From Leucocoprinus leucothites (taxonomy: Eukaryota; Basidiomycota; Agaricomycetes; Agaricales; Agaricaceae): a stretch of DNA of 64,000 nt. This document shows, one piece after another, positions 23,109 to 35,680 of the stretch. The translations under genes were made by a program, and so were the position numbers. Below the pieces are notes generated by a model that was not told the DNA's origin, searched no databases, and saw only the letters and a program-made list of their open reading frames with translations. Positions within the stretch are counted from its first letter, which is position 1, and every line of letters begins with the position of its first letter. The stretch spans positions 1-64,000 of the forward strand of contig JAACJO010000047.1 of the NCBI GenBank assembly GCA_013368445.1, written 5' to 3'.

Positions 23109-24650
23109 TCATACATTTTTGGATGGCTCATGATTCAGTAAGGAAGTGTTCACTTGGTCATCACTCTCCTCCAGGGTTGTCGAGTCAGCGTGAGTAGATT
23201 CTTTGTCTGGTATGTCACCGGCATCCATCAGGTGCTCCCGAAGTAGCGCAATGATTCTGGCCTGCTCGGCCGAAGAGATGGTAATCTCTCCATCGGTAAG
23301 TGTCCTGCTTCCAGTCAGCCCATGGACTAGGCCATACACAGAGAGCGGCTTGATCCCTATCACACGCTGTATGAGTGGGTCAACAAACGATTCTAGCAAG
23401 AGTTACTTACCGAAAAGAGTCAACAGTAGCGTACTTCCAAAGATGGCAGAAAATACGCCATTAATAATTGTCCATATACCGCCGAGCAAGGCAATCCCGC
23501 TCCATACTGTGTGATTTAAGACCTCCCTTTCGATTAGGATATCAGGTCCTGGAACTCGAATAAAATCCGTGTTCGTCATCCGCAGTGTGGCTGTTGTGTT
23601 CTGTGTCGCTCCTAATTCTGAAGCCACGGAGGAGAAATTGTTTGATTGATCAGTTGAAAAAGACTGGAAGTTGAGACCAAGTGTCTTTTTGAACTTTTGA
23701 ACATCAAGAAAGTCAGAACAGCTGCTATTTCCAGTGAAGAACTCACCTGTGGTACTCCGAAAGAAGCAGCTCCGTAGCTTACCAAGCTCTCCCGTGCAAC
23801 AAGAACAGGTCGGGTTGCGATCAGGTGAGTGCCCGGATACAGCCAGACAGACTCGGAAATTGCTTTTAGTTCCTCGAAGGAATCAGCAAAACCGATATAA
23901 AGAGAACAGAATGATAACTCCATTCGATGCCACTCCTCAAAACTCTCGTAATTCCATTTTGTTAGCACTGAAAAATCGACAATGATGAGCGCTTCATTAG
24001 GTGGGGGGAGTGTGAGGTTTGATGACAACCCAAAGATGTCGTGGAGTGGACAAACAATAAAATAGGGAATGGAATTCATATCTGCTTTGCAGTCTCATAT
24101 GTGATTATTGAATCGATGTGCAGGATAGCGTAGGGTTCAAAAGGAACTTACCATTGATAACCCAATCCCGGCTTCCATCGGTGACAGAAATGGCCTTGGG
24201 TACACTAAAGACCCGCCCGGTATCACAACAAAAGCCCCCGTTCCAGAAGGCCTTCCTTTGGAGTTAGAAACTTTGTATGTTCTTATATCGCCTCATTATA
24301 CCTACAAGAAATATTTGGAGCGGTCGCTTGTCAAATTCCATGAAGGAGTGAGAGGTAGATCTGTAGATGCTATACTGCCGGCGTTCATCCAGTGCGGCAG
24401 GGTTCTCTGGACGAACAAATGCTGCATAGCTCAGGAGCCCGGAGAAGATGATCAGACACAGTACAGCGACTCCTCCTCGCATGCATTGAATGAGATTCGT
24501 ATCTGACATAGGGTGGGAGAATTGCAGTAGTCAGTATCCCCATTCAATTAGAGTATAATAAACCCAGCACTTGAATCGTTGTCTCCATGGCGTTGTGCCT
24601 ATAACCAACGTACATCGTTGTTTCCAGCTGCAAAAAATGATCATTGGATT
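23109..24650 (-). CDS. Membrane-protein family copy 1 (N-terminal part not found)
   Basis: The most divergent member of the family best seen at 33,490-35,617. Recognisable parts, in order: TLVIGTTPWRQRF, RGGVAVLCLIIFSGLLSYAA (membrane segment), YPGTHLIATRPVL, GIALLGGIWTIINGVFSAIF (membrane segment) and, after a GTAAGT intron, GIKPLSVYGLVHGL and EEMV-type acidic tail features such as EQARIIALLREHLMD, ending at 23,109. The first two exons seen in the other copies could not be found between 24,650 and 25,300. Either they have diverged beyond recognition or this copy is truncated. Function unknown. Confidence 0.5.
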
Positions 24651-24959
24651 ATTAATACTTCTGATATTCTGATGGGAGTGGTTCTTCACGGATAGGAATA
24701 GACTTGTGACAGGACCACTGTAGTTTTGATAATGTCCACTGTTTCCTGACGTGGAGCAAAGCCTGTTCATCAGCGCCCGAGTTTGGCAGAATTCACGTGA
24801 GGCGATGATAGTAGCCACGGGCGTATCAGTTTGTGACTTGATCCCGAATTAGTACATGCTAGCCTAAGAAATGCTGGTGATTTAATGATGTATATATAAC
24901 AGGATCTTGGATGTGCTCTCTCAAGGTCGAACCAGCTCGCTTCCGTCGAGATGTACAAT

Positions 24960-26093
24960 CATCTCAGCTTGATAAGACCGGATCGAAATACGGCATAGAT
25001 AACAGCACTAGCCAGCAAGGTAGACCAACCCTTCCATGCACGCTCCAAACAGCCGGGATAGACTGGTCCATGGAAGTTGACTAGACTATGAACATCTTTA
25101 CCCAAAGGCACATGAGGAGGACGCAGTCTCTAGGGTCTGGTGTTGCCATAGGGTCGTGATCCAAAGGAATTACCGTGTAGGATAAAGAAAGTGGAAGGAG
25201 GCGGCCGGACGATCATCTGGGCAAGAGAGACAGAGGAACAGAGCTTGAAGGTGTGAGCGCTAGTTCTATTGTCAGCGTTATACAACAAAATGAGGTACGC
25301 ATACCTAGACGAGAAACAAGTCTACTATCACTACAAATGCAATACGAGGCCTCAATACAGTCATTCATTCTCGGTGATTCTGACGGAATCCAAAGTCTCG
25401 GGGACGGATTTCAGGTTGCCGAGGAAAATGTACGGGATCTGATACCAACTGGGTTCTTCGAGCGAGATAAGCGAAAAAGATGAACCTTGTTTCGATGCAT
25501 GAGATGGGCCTCATTAGCGGACAGAGGGAATAGTGAGGAGATCGTGAATTATGACTGGCACCATGATAAGCGCGACAAGGTGAGACAATGCGTTACAATT
25601 GTCAGACCTCATTTCGAGTAACCCAACCCAGAATTTGAATTTAGAAATTTTGACTAGCGCGGTCCTTGTCAATGCATATACTCAGGTCTGCTCTGGCACC
25701 ATTAAATTTTATAATAATTCCCTCATTGTGCATGTCACGCTAGCTAAGATACAACAGCTGAGCAAAGGGGCGTTCAGGACTCCCCCGTGCGAGGGCTGTG
25801 GGTCACCCGGGCCACTCTAGATAAGGATATTACGGTACAGATAGACGAATACTCCTCAATCCGTCCGCCATGAATGTATCTTATGATTTACGGTGATATC
25901 TGGAGCGCTTGTCAGCACAATACTCGTAAGTTCGGTGAAATAGGATCAGGCGCTTGTGACCCTCTCTTACTCCTAGATCCACCTCATGAGGTCTCGCTAC
26001 TCCCCGCTCCTGCCATTTGTCTAAATGTGTATATCATAGGACCATCCTATGCTAGATACACTGAATGACCCGACCTAGATGTAAGAAAGCCAA
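24960..26093. other. Intergenic between membrane-family copies 1 and 2
   Basis: No supported gene. A few short open frames exist, none with a domain or a homolog at the matching place in other units. Confidence 0.4.
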
Positions 26094-28221
26094 CTATCTG
26101 GGTGTTACGGATAAAGTATCATAACAACCAGGACTATCCGCAGAAAGCCTCCTGAGCTCTATGTCCCCTCCATCATCATGATCACTATTATCTAGATGTT
26201 GCTCAATGTCTCCTACGTCCATTAAGTGCTCTCGTAGCATTACAACCGTCCGCGCCTGTTCTTCCGTCGAGAGCTCATGGTTTCCATCAACAAGAGAATG
26301 TTGCCTTCCGGAAAAGATATGAAGAAGGCCATATACTGAAAGTGGTTTGATCCCTAGAAAACAAATCAGCTAAGGACCAACGGGCTAAATCGTAGGACGG
26401 GCAAATATCACTGACCGAAGAGGACTAATAGTAAGGTACTCCCGAAAACAGCAGCGAAGAGACCATTGACGAGCGTCCACACGCCACCGAGAAGACCAAG
26501 TCCATTCCAAATCGTGGTGCGAACAGTATCTCGTTCAATATTGACCGTACGATCGCCAGGGAATGGACCCTGATCAGCAAATGCTCCTACCACAAATGTA
26601 TGTATTGACGCAGATGTGTTTAGCAGGAAACCGCTCTTAGACAAGCGATTTTCTACGTATGGTATTGGTGCGGGTGCAATTGACCGGAAGCTCAAGAAGC
26701 CAAATGTTCTATACTATACGCGTATGTTAGGTTAGGTCGTCCGGGGAGATAAGGTGGACTATACCTTTGGTACACCGATGGCTGCAGCGCCGGAATTTAT
26801 CAATCGTTCCTTGGCCGTTAATACAGGACTTGCAACTAGATGTGTTCCCGGAAAGAGTATGACAGGGTCAGCGTTTGCGATAAGATCTTCGTAAGAACTC
26901 TGGACCCCGACATAAAGTAAAACCGGCGGGTGAGTCATATTATTGAATTCGGCGAGTTTGGTGAAGTTCAAAGTGATTATGGTTGATATATGGACAGGTA
27001 TTGGCGGGAAGGGTAATTGCAGGGTGCATAATAGTATTGTTCCGTCAATTTCATCCTGAAGGACGGTGCAGTCTGGTTTATGTGGCGCTTGGGTACCGTA
27101 TTTCACAGGCCTTCTTGGTGTCTCTCGAGCGAGTACTGTTTCAATAGTCAACAGGGCCGGGATTACGGTATTGTTTGCCAGGATTGGATGCTCCGAAAGG
27201 TTACGTTGAATGGCCTGGACAGTGGACACTGACCTTAGTTTCTCCTATTCCTAATAGCTCGAAACGATACCGTGTACTCACCAAGACGATATTGGAGGGA
27301 TTTGTTAACACGGAGTCAACAGTGGTCTGGTCAACTTCCACAGGAATGCGGCGAGTGTAGTCCACTTGATAAGAGGGCCGGATTACAGCCATGTAGCACA
27401 ATACAGATAGTAGTGCTAGCAGACAGAATAAAGCAGCTCCCCCGCGCACGCCTCGAATCAGACGGGTGTCCGATCTATTCGAGCTGGTTAACTTTCGACT
27501 TCCAGACATGAGCGTTGTACTCAACATAAATTGTTTTCTCCACAGTGTTATGCCCATCACAAGTGTCCAGCGATTATTTGAACGAAATGTGCCAGAAGGA
27601 AAGCTGGCCAGAAAATCGTAGGGTCTCAATAAATCCCGTCTATTGAAGGGTGCCGCCTCAATGATCAAACAAAAAAATCCCAGAGCACACACAAATGCAA
27701 GAGCGACAAGCAAAAACATTTGGATACTTGCAGCCGAAGATGATGTCCACGCATCTCGAGAGAATTTGAATATGAATGGGGATGTGATTGAGAAGACGAC
27801 TGGAGGGTGAGGGAATATGAGTGCTGAGCCCTTCCCGAAATGATACACTCACCTGCGAGTAACTCGACTAGGCTGAGCGAGAGTTCACTAACCACTAGCC
27901 AGTGCCTGCAGGGCCACGTACTCAAACATACCCATCAGGCCACCTAGGTTTAGTTATAGTCGATCTGGGTACTCACCGAAGGATACTGTGCAGCAAGATG
28001 GATAATGAAGGGATCATGTATATCGCGTAGACTGCATCTATATTCTCCATCCAATTGAGAAATTCCAACTCACTGAAAGGAAACAGGACCAGGTTTGTAC
28101 CCGCTATGACCACCGACGCCCTAAGGGATACTGTCTTGGAAAGAGATAGGAACGACGGGAGTCGGGTGCTCATGGCAGGATCGGGATTGTAGTCCAGTGG
28201 TTGAAACGCCATAAATGACAA
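26094..28221 (-). CDS. Membrane-protein family copy 2
   Basis: Complete-looking member of the family. Exon 1 (28,221-27,977) starts MSFMAFQPLDYNPDPAMSTR and ends in SILLHSILR; a short second exon (27,905-27,853) reads HWLVVSELSLSLVELLA. Later exons carry RWTLVMGITLWRKQF, RGGAALFCLLALLSVLCYMA, FPGTHLVASPVLTAKERL, GLGLLGGVWTLVNGLFAAVF and the last exon GIKPLSVYGLLHIFSGRQ with EEQARTVVMLREHLMD. All read openly with plausible GT-AG borders and no stop was found. The C-terminal tail differs from copies 3-5. It is more diverged from them than they are from each other, so it is probably an older duplicate. Function unknown. Confidence 0.7.
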
Positions 28222-29446
28222 TTTCCAGCGTGGCGGTGTCTTCTGGCTTGTGGGGAGGTATATTTTTAGGTCAATGAAATCAGTATTTGATTCCTAACAG
28301 CCTGTCCCGTAGAGTTACTAAGAGTATCAGAATTCTGGGCGGAGAGTCTCGTAAGCTCAGCCTTCTCCTCGCTCCACAGCTGGGGGGCCTTGGCACTCTC
28401 CCGGAGGGTGGTTCATCGCATACTCGCTGGGAATCGTGATTATCCTATCCTGTCCCTCGTGCGAAAGTTGATAGTTCACTTCTGACGAGGGAGTCCTGTC
28501 TAGAAAACTAAAGCTGGAGGAGAGACACGGGTTAGGTTCGGGCTGAGCTCATCCGTCACACCTTATGTACAAGCTCGACGTTACAGGCGTCACATCTTGT
28601 CATCTTCCTTTGACTCTGCCTCGATCACCTTCAATAATGAGCCTCCTGGACGACGCCAGGCAAGGGATTATCACAGAGTTAGGCTCATATATGCTGCGCT
28701 TACCCAGGGTATTCACCGCCCCTCCAGATCAATTTGTTATCTCGGCATCAAGAACGTGGTGAGTTCACAATAATTTGTGTGACGACTCATAGAGTCGCAG
28801 ATGAGAAAATGCTCGGCGCTAGAGACCTCAAGCGACACCTTGTCCCCTTTACTCCTCTCGCTTTTGTCTCACTGCTGCTATCTCACTATACGGCGCCCAT
28901 AAAACTGATTCTCCATCTTCCAGATAGGATGTATGCTGCTAGATCAGGCTCATTAACTCGACCTTTGGCTCGGCGAGTCTAGGTTACTGGGGGGCAGATA
29001 ACTTCGTTGCTCAGCATCGGAGGGGACCAGGTCAACCATACCTGACGTCGACTCCATCATGATGTGGTCAGTCGCTATTGTCGCGCATCGGATGCTCTCG
29101 GAATCATATAATCATTTGAGCTTGACTTCGAGCTTGATCGGACAGTTGGAGAATCTGTACGTCAAGCCGACGATGGAGAGTGCCATAGTACGTCATCGAC
29201 GAAGGCTTATATATCATTTACTCACATAACAAATATACCTTAATTCCCTTGAATGCGAGTTGATTTTGAATGTTTTCAGACTGAAGTATCACGAACAACA
29301 TCATAGCATGTTTCAAAAGCGCGATAATATACACAACCAATCACTGTACATACAACTAATCGTAAGTCGAAGTCAGATCGTGATAAAGCTCGTGATCCAT
29401 ACTTGAGCTACTCACACTTTTATTCTACATTCTTGACTGGACGCGT
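28222..29446. other. Intergenic between membrane copy 2 and the xylanase
   Basis: No supported gene. A plus-strand frame near 28,565-28,762 is open, but I see no domain and no splicing partner. Confidence 0.4.
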
Positions 29447-30248
<802 letters not shown>

Positions 30249-30256
30249 TTACTTGC

Positions 30257-30264
30257 TTTTATAT
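30257..30264 (-). promoter_or_regulatory. TATA-like box of the xylanase gene
   Basis: ATATAAAA on the minus strand, about 60 bp before the xylanase ATG. Placement is typical for a core promoter in fungi. Confidence 0.45.
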
Positions 30265-31358
30265 GTCGTAGGAGGCAAAAACATCGGAAGGATAACCTTG
30301 GTTCAGCCCCCATTTGTCCGACGTTAGGGCCCTAATTCTGCGTCCACTTTGCTTGAAAACGAGATAGTGATGGCGACAAAGCGTCACATGCTGACAGAAT
30401 CTGAACAAGGCGCGCTTGGAGTACACGAAAACTACCGAGAAATGTAGTTGTTGAACAGTTGTCGGAAAAAATACGAATTGTTCGAAGCTAAGTATGATGC
30501 TCTTCGTTCGAGTTGATGCGTAATTATCATTGGAGTGACATTGCTTGACAGGCCCTCGTGACCCCCATCGAGCATGAATGGCTGGCCTCCTGATGATTTG
30601 ACGCCAGAATCATTGAGGCTAAAGTGTACAACCGTAACGACATAAAGGAGCGATTTTGATCACTATATGCGCCACATGGCCCGTGAACTCCTGCTCTTCC
30701 CCCACGTCACATGCGAATAGGCCATAATTCAACGCGGATCATTCCGTGGAGTTCTGGCTTCTGCGGGCCGTGAGCCACGCGAGGGCCGCTTCCCATTCAA
30801 TTCAGTGATGTGGGAGTGCATCGCAGACCCTCGAGCACGTTTTCTGCACGTTTCTGGCTCCCGGTTTCGTAGACCAGAGCTGGAGTGGGATGGATGAAGC
30901 TCGAATGGCTTAATTAACAGGGAGAGATGCTAAAATCAATTCTGGGTCTGGGCACGTATAGAAGAACTGAATTTTAAGGTTGAGTTTGGTAAGAGGAGGG
31001 CGCTGGCTCACGAAGTATGGCTTTTGGAGGCTAAATATCGGGAGGCAGACTCAATGAGTTTAAACCTATACAACCATCGTCCAGCGCAGTCCGGAGTCCA
31101 CAAGACGCTTGGCGGACTATTCATAGTCGACATGCACATAGTGAATATGCCCGGTCCTCGGTGATGCTGAGTGGAGTATTATAATACCGACGGACAAACC
31201 GTGACCCGAACCGGCGGTTAAGTTCAACAAGAACGCTCGGACCCTCATTCAATATTCAATATTCGGCTTCGATTCAAAGTACGCACCATAGCGTTGATGA
31301 GGACACCAATGATTTATGAGATCTTGTTACTGGTTGCAGTCATCACCAACCCCTTCTG
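30265..31358. other. Xylanase upstream region
   Basis: About 1.1 kb without a supported gene. It is probably the regulatory region of the xylanase; I could not assign individual regulator sites. Confidence 0.4.
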
Positions 31359-33489
31359 CTACAGACATCGCGACTTAAGCAGGTGCCTGGACTCAAGCCC
31401 TAGATGCATTCTTACTTTCATAGAAGGTACAACACAACTTGGAGGTGATTTGTGATCATGTTGGCACGATTCGATCCTTTGATAGCTTTTCAGCACGTTG
31501 ATCAAGGTATGTCCTGACACATGAAGGAGTTTGTCTGTCCAACGATATGGTTTGAGTGCTGCATGTGTTCGTTGGATCCAAACATTGATTTCGGCAACAT
31601 GAAGAAATAATGTATCTACTCGGAACACACCGGCGATACCAAACACGTACGTGCGCATTCGACAATCCCCAGTGATCGATCAGGCTTTACGTGTAACAGT
31701 GGTCAAGTCGGACAAGAGACTCGACAATGTCCTCATCCTGACCAGGTCCGAGTCGAATGCAGTACGAAGCTCCTCCTATTCAAGCTGGGGTCACACGAGC
31801 AAGCGGTAGAGCATTACTCGAGGAGCTTTCGAGAAACATCACATTTTGCCGCTCCAGCCTGTTCAAGCACTGTAATGCATAAGCCCCATCTAGGATGCCT
31901 CGGGCCACACCTTATGACTTCTTCCGGAGCCCGAGCGATGGTTAGTCTCAACGAACCTGGCGTTCGAAGAGGGCAGTTTGGCGATCCCGTGTTACCCCTA
32001 TTGCATAACAATGACAAAGGGGTAAGTACAAGTGCGTTGATTTCACTGACTAACCTGGACCGGGTGCACTTACAAAAACTATAAATAGTTCTCTCTCAGC
32101 TATAACAGCTGGCCACAACTTCTCCCTCCACCGGTATTGATCCCGACAGGAGCCAAAAGAAGTTAATGAAATCCCGTCACATCGAAGGTCGTGGGGGAAA
32201 TGTTAGCCAGGCCTTGAAGGTTGTCGTTTCCCGCTACTGCCGCAATAGTTCCCTCAACCCGCCAATATCCGCAGGTTCGTACTGTTGGCAGAAACCTCGG
32301 AGATCAAGTTATACACCCCTCTTCTCTTCAGCACCGGCTTACACCCATATTTCGGGTACTGCAGCAAATTTCAATATCAAAAGTCGTACAGTTTTTCCGA
32401 CGCCTCCACGACATTCTCTGTTGCGGGATCATCAAGAGGTTCTCTCTGCGTGAAAAATAGGCTTACTACCAAGCAATCGCCATGCTTCCCGACCCTTCGC
32501 GGTTATTGGAATCCCACTGAGCGGAGGGTCATTCTACGGCCGCTTCATCCCGAGGCGCACGTCCTTGTCACGGTGTACATGGCTTTGTCATTCCGAGAGC
32601 AGGTATTGTACGCACTGGTGTGAGAGGAGCGTAATGCTAATGCTAAGGACAGATATCGAGAGCGTACTGTGGATAACTGTGCTCACTTCGTATCATGGAA
32701 TAATGGGAATAAACAGGATGGATTGCTCCACACAGTATGTAGCTTTCCCCCGTACCGCACCCAGTTCATATTGAGATGCCCGGTGCTAATAGGACGCAGC
32801 AGGCCACTCGGTGCGCCTCAAAATGTTAGTTGCAGTGCGTTCGCCTTCTTCCTTACTATATATGTTTTTCAGATCTATCAATAAGAATAGCGTTAGGAAT
32901 TCTGGGCTCGTTCTAACCAGCTTGGCGTCTCTTAGCGCTCTAGATGTGTATACCTTGTTTCTTACAATCCCGAGTTGGCACCGCCACTGCGAAACCTGCC
33001 TCAATTTCATTCCTCGCTTCAGCCAGTCGACGTCGAACCTACGTGTCTATTTATTTGTATGAGCTTCATGGGGTCGTATTGGCTTGCATTTGTCTAGTAT
33101 ACCCTCTGAATTTGGTGCTCATCCGGTCCCTATCCCGACCGGGAAGAGCTTCCCGAGTAAGCATCGCGACGCCCCGTAGCGCCGCGTGAACGAATAATTT
33201 ACGCAACACGGATTGTAACAGTTTGGATGACAAGCCGAGTCCAATACAGGAGTTTTGTTGTTCCTCACCAATGTCGAGTCATATATATCCCTGGTAGTAT
33301 TACTTCAGTCCTAGCTGTTGCAGAAGATGTGCATAGAGAATTGTGGGTAAATAAATATTACAATGATCGATCGGGAAAGAGCTAGCTTTACCAAGTAACA
33401 GAGAGTCGGTATTCATGGAAATGGTCAGAAAGGCGCAAGCTTTGGGTTGATTGTGTTCCTAGAAATCCCGGCTCCCAACTAGCTACATA
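31359..33489. repeat. Array spacer block T, copy 1
   Basis: Repeated spacer lying downstream (3') of a membrane-family gene. Parts such as CTCAGCTATAACAGCTGGCC (about 32,095) and the stretch to 32,460 match 40,690-41,430. The end near 33,410 (TGGAAATGGTCAGAAAGG) matches 41,510. Reading frames are not conserved between copies, so I see no gene in it. Confidence 0.7.
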
Positions 33490-35617
33490 CTAGACGAGTG
33501 ACCGTGCATCATGCATCAAGGGTGATGACAGCTCATGCTCTCGCAGCTCATCAGTCACACGAGTGTCTTGGACGGGTTCATCACTGTTGACATCCATCAA
33601 GTGTTCTTGCAATAGTGCGATTGTTCGAGCTTGTTCTTCCGCAGAAATACCATGATTCCCTTCTACTAAAGAAACGCGACGTCCAGAGAACGCGTGGATC
33701 AAGCCGTAGACGGACAGCGGTTTGATGCCTGAGTCTAGTTCAGCGACCGCATAGGCATAATTAACCAAAAACGTGGCATACCAAAAAGGACTAATAACAA
33801 AGTACTCCCGAAAATAGCAGCATAGAAACCGCTGACGAATGTCCACACACCACCAAGGAGTGCAAAACCACTCCAAATTGTGTTTCCATAAGAATCCTGC
33901 TCCTTATGGGCTTGAGGTGTAACATCATCAGGTAATCGCGTCCGTATTGTGGCGGTTGTGCTTTCCTTCCCAGAGAAATTGCATGAGTTGAGCTGGCTAT
34001 AGTAGGAAGTTGAGAAATTATATGGATCCGGTGTTAATGATCGGAAATGGGTCGCATAGAAATTTCTATACTTTGGGAGCCTGAGTGCTGCTGAGGTCAC
34101 TCTAATTATCAGGAACAACCTTACCTTCAGGAATCCCATAGCCGCAGCTGCAGTATTGGACACACGTCCGTGACCCGTGAGAACTGGATACCCACGGAGG
34201 TGAGTTCCTGGAGAAAGGATCACAGGCTCGGCAACTGTAGCCAAGTCGCCTCCGAAATCATCTGTCTCTCCAAGGTAGAGAAAAACTTCAAGTGGTACTG
34301 GAGATTGCTCCTGAAATCTCACCACCAGTCCCGTGAAGTTCAGTGTGATCATTATATGGTTTTCCTGAAAGAGATTGCTAACCCATAAATGGTCCTCGGG
34401 GTCATAGGGCAAGGGACAGGAGATTCGCAGAGATGATGAATCCATGACCGTACAAGCTAATTAAATCAGTCAAGGCCAGTGCAATTGGTGGATGTACCTA
34501 CTGATGTTTGAACCACAATCCCAGGGTGGAAATGAGATGTACACAAGATCATGTATCTTTGTGGTCAGCTTGAGATGCTCAGAACTTGAGCTATCTACAT
34601 CCGGAATTGACTGAATCAAAGAAGGATCGATAAGCACACATATCGGGAAAAGCATCTTTTCATTTACAAGATATAATGACTCAATGTCATAATTGCCTCG
34701 GGCATCAACGTCCATCCTGGAGTTCTGGATGAAAGAGCTACTATCACTGGTGGGCACATAGCTTGGTCGAACCACAGTCAAATAGCTCAATAATGAGAGC
34801 ATTGCAAACAAGCATAGGATCGCAGTTCCACCTCGTGCACCTCGGGAGAGCATTGTATCCGACCTGGTTTGAAATTGATCAGATACCATGAGATAGAGTC
34901 CACTATAAAATTCTGACCTAAACCGTCGTCCCCATGGTGTTGCACCCATGAATATTGTCCATCGACTTGGGTATGGATCACAAGCATGGTAACCGGACCG
35001 AATTTTGTAGGGTCGGGTGAGACTTCCCCACCCAGCCTGCAAGAGTTCAAGGACAAGATAAAAAAACATGAATGCACACGAAAGGGCAAGAACACTCAAA
35101 AGCAGTGTTTCAACTCGAAAGACGGGTGACTCTCTCAACTCTGCAATATATATATCATAATATCTTGAGCGGCTGCCCCACTGCTTTAGACTTCTGTCTA
35201 AGATATAAGGACAAGCAATCAACATGATTACTAGAAAGAGATATAAGTATCTGGTGTGTATAAAGACTCTCAAAACTCATACCTATTGTCAGCTCAATTA
35301 GACTATAAAGGATTTCAAGGCCAGTGACCCAGAACCTTGGTGGTTTCACCCTACATTAGGTTCCTAGTTAGTTGAGCTCTTGCTAATCTCCCTCTGGGAT
35401 CTCACCGCCATATGTTATGTAGCAAAATGGATACCAATGGGATGAAGTACTCCGCAGCCTGTTTAAGCCACCAGGTGATACTAACGTGCATGGCCAACGC
35501 GGCCCCCAGCGCGGGAACAGCATCAATAAACCAGATGACCAGATAGGCGAGTGAAACTGCAGTAGATGTCCGGAGCGCGAACAAAAAAAAAAAGGAGGGC
35601 TTTCCTGACGCAGTCAT
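33490..35617 (-). CDS. Membrane-protein family copy 3 (intact, 604 aa)
   Basis: Unrecognised multi-pass membrane protein. Seven exons join in frame: 35,617-35,406, 35,350-35,283, 35,230-34,918, 34,863-34,502, 34,456-34,125, 34,070-33,782, 33,728-33,490. The N-terminal third has hydrophobic segments around FALRTSTAVSLAYLVIWFI, LEILYSLIELTI, VIMLIACPYI and LLLSVLALSCAFMFFYLVLE. RGGTAILCLFAMLSLLSYLT forms another. A large, probably lumenal or extracellular region follows (LSPGTHLRGYPVL, HFRSLTPDPYNF, LNSCNFSGKEST with a possible N-glycosylation site). Two segments (SGFALLGGVWTFVSGFYAAI, GSTLLLVLFG) then lead to a cytosolic tail with EEQARTIALLQEHLMD. An A/T run of 11 bp (35,583-35,593) sits inside exon 1. 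Role unknown; a transporter or sensor are only possibilities. Confidence 0.82.
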
Positions 35618-35659
35618 GAGGAAATTGGAAGGGAAGAATGAACAGAAACTTGATATGTC

Positions 35660-35680
35660 AGCCTATATATATATGGTCAA
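35660..35680 (-). promoter_or_regulatory. TATA-like box of membrane copy 3
   Basis: An alternating TATATATATA tract about 50 bp before the ATG. It is conserved in position at copies 4 and 5, while much of the surrounding sequence has diverged. Confidence 0.5.
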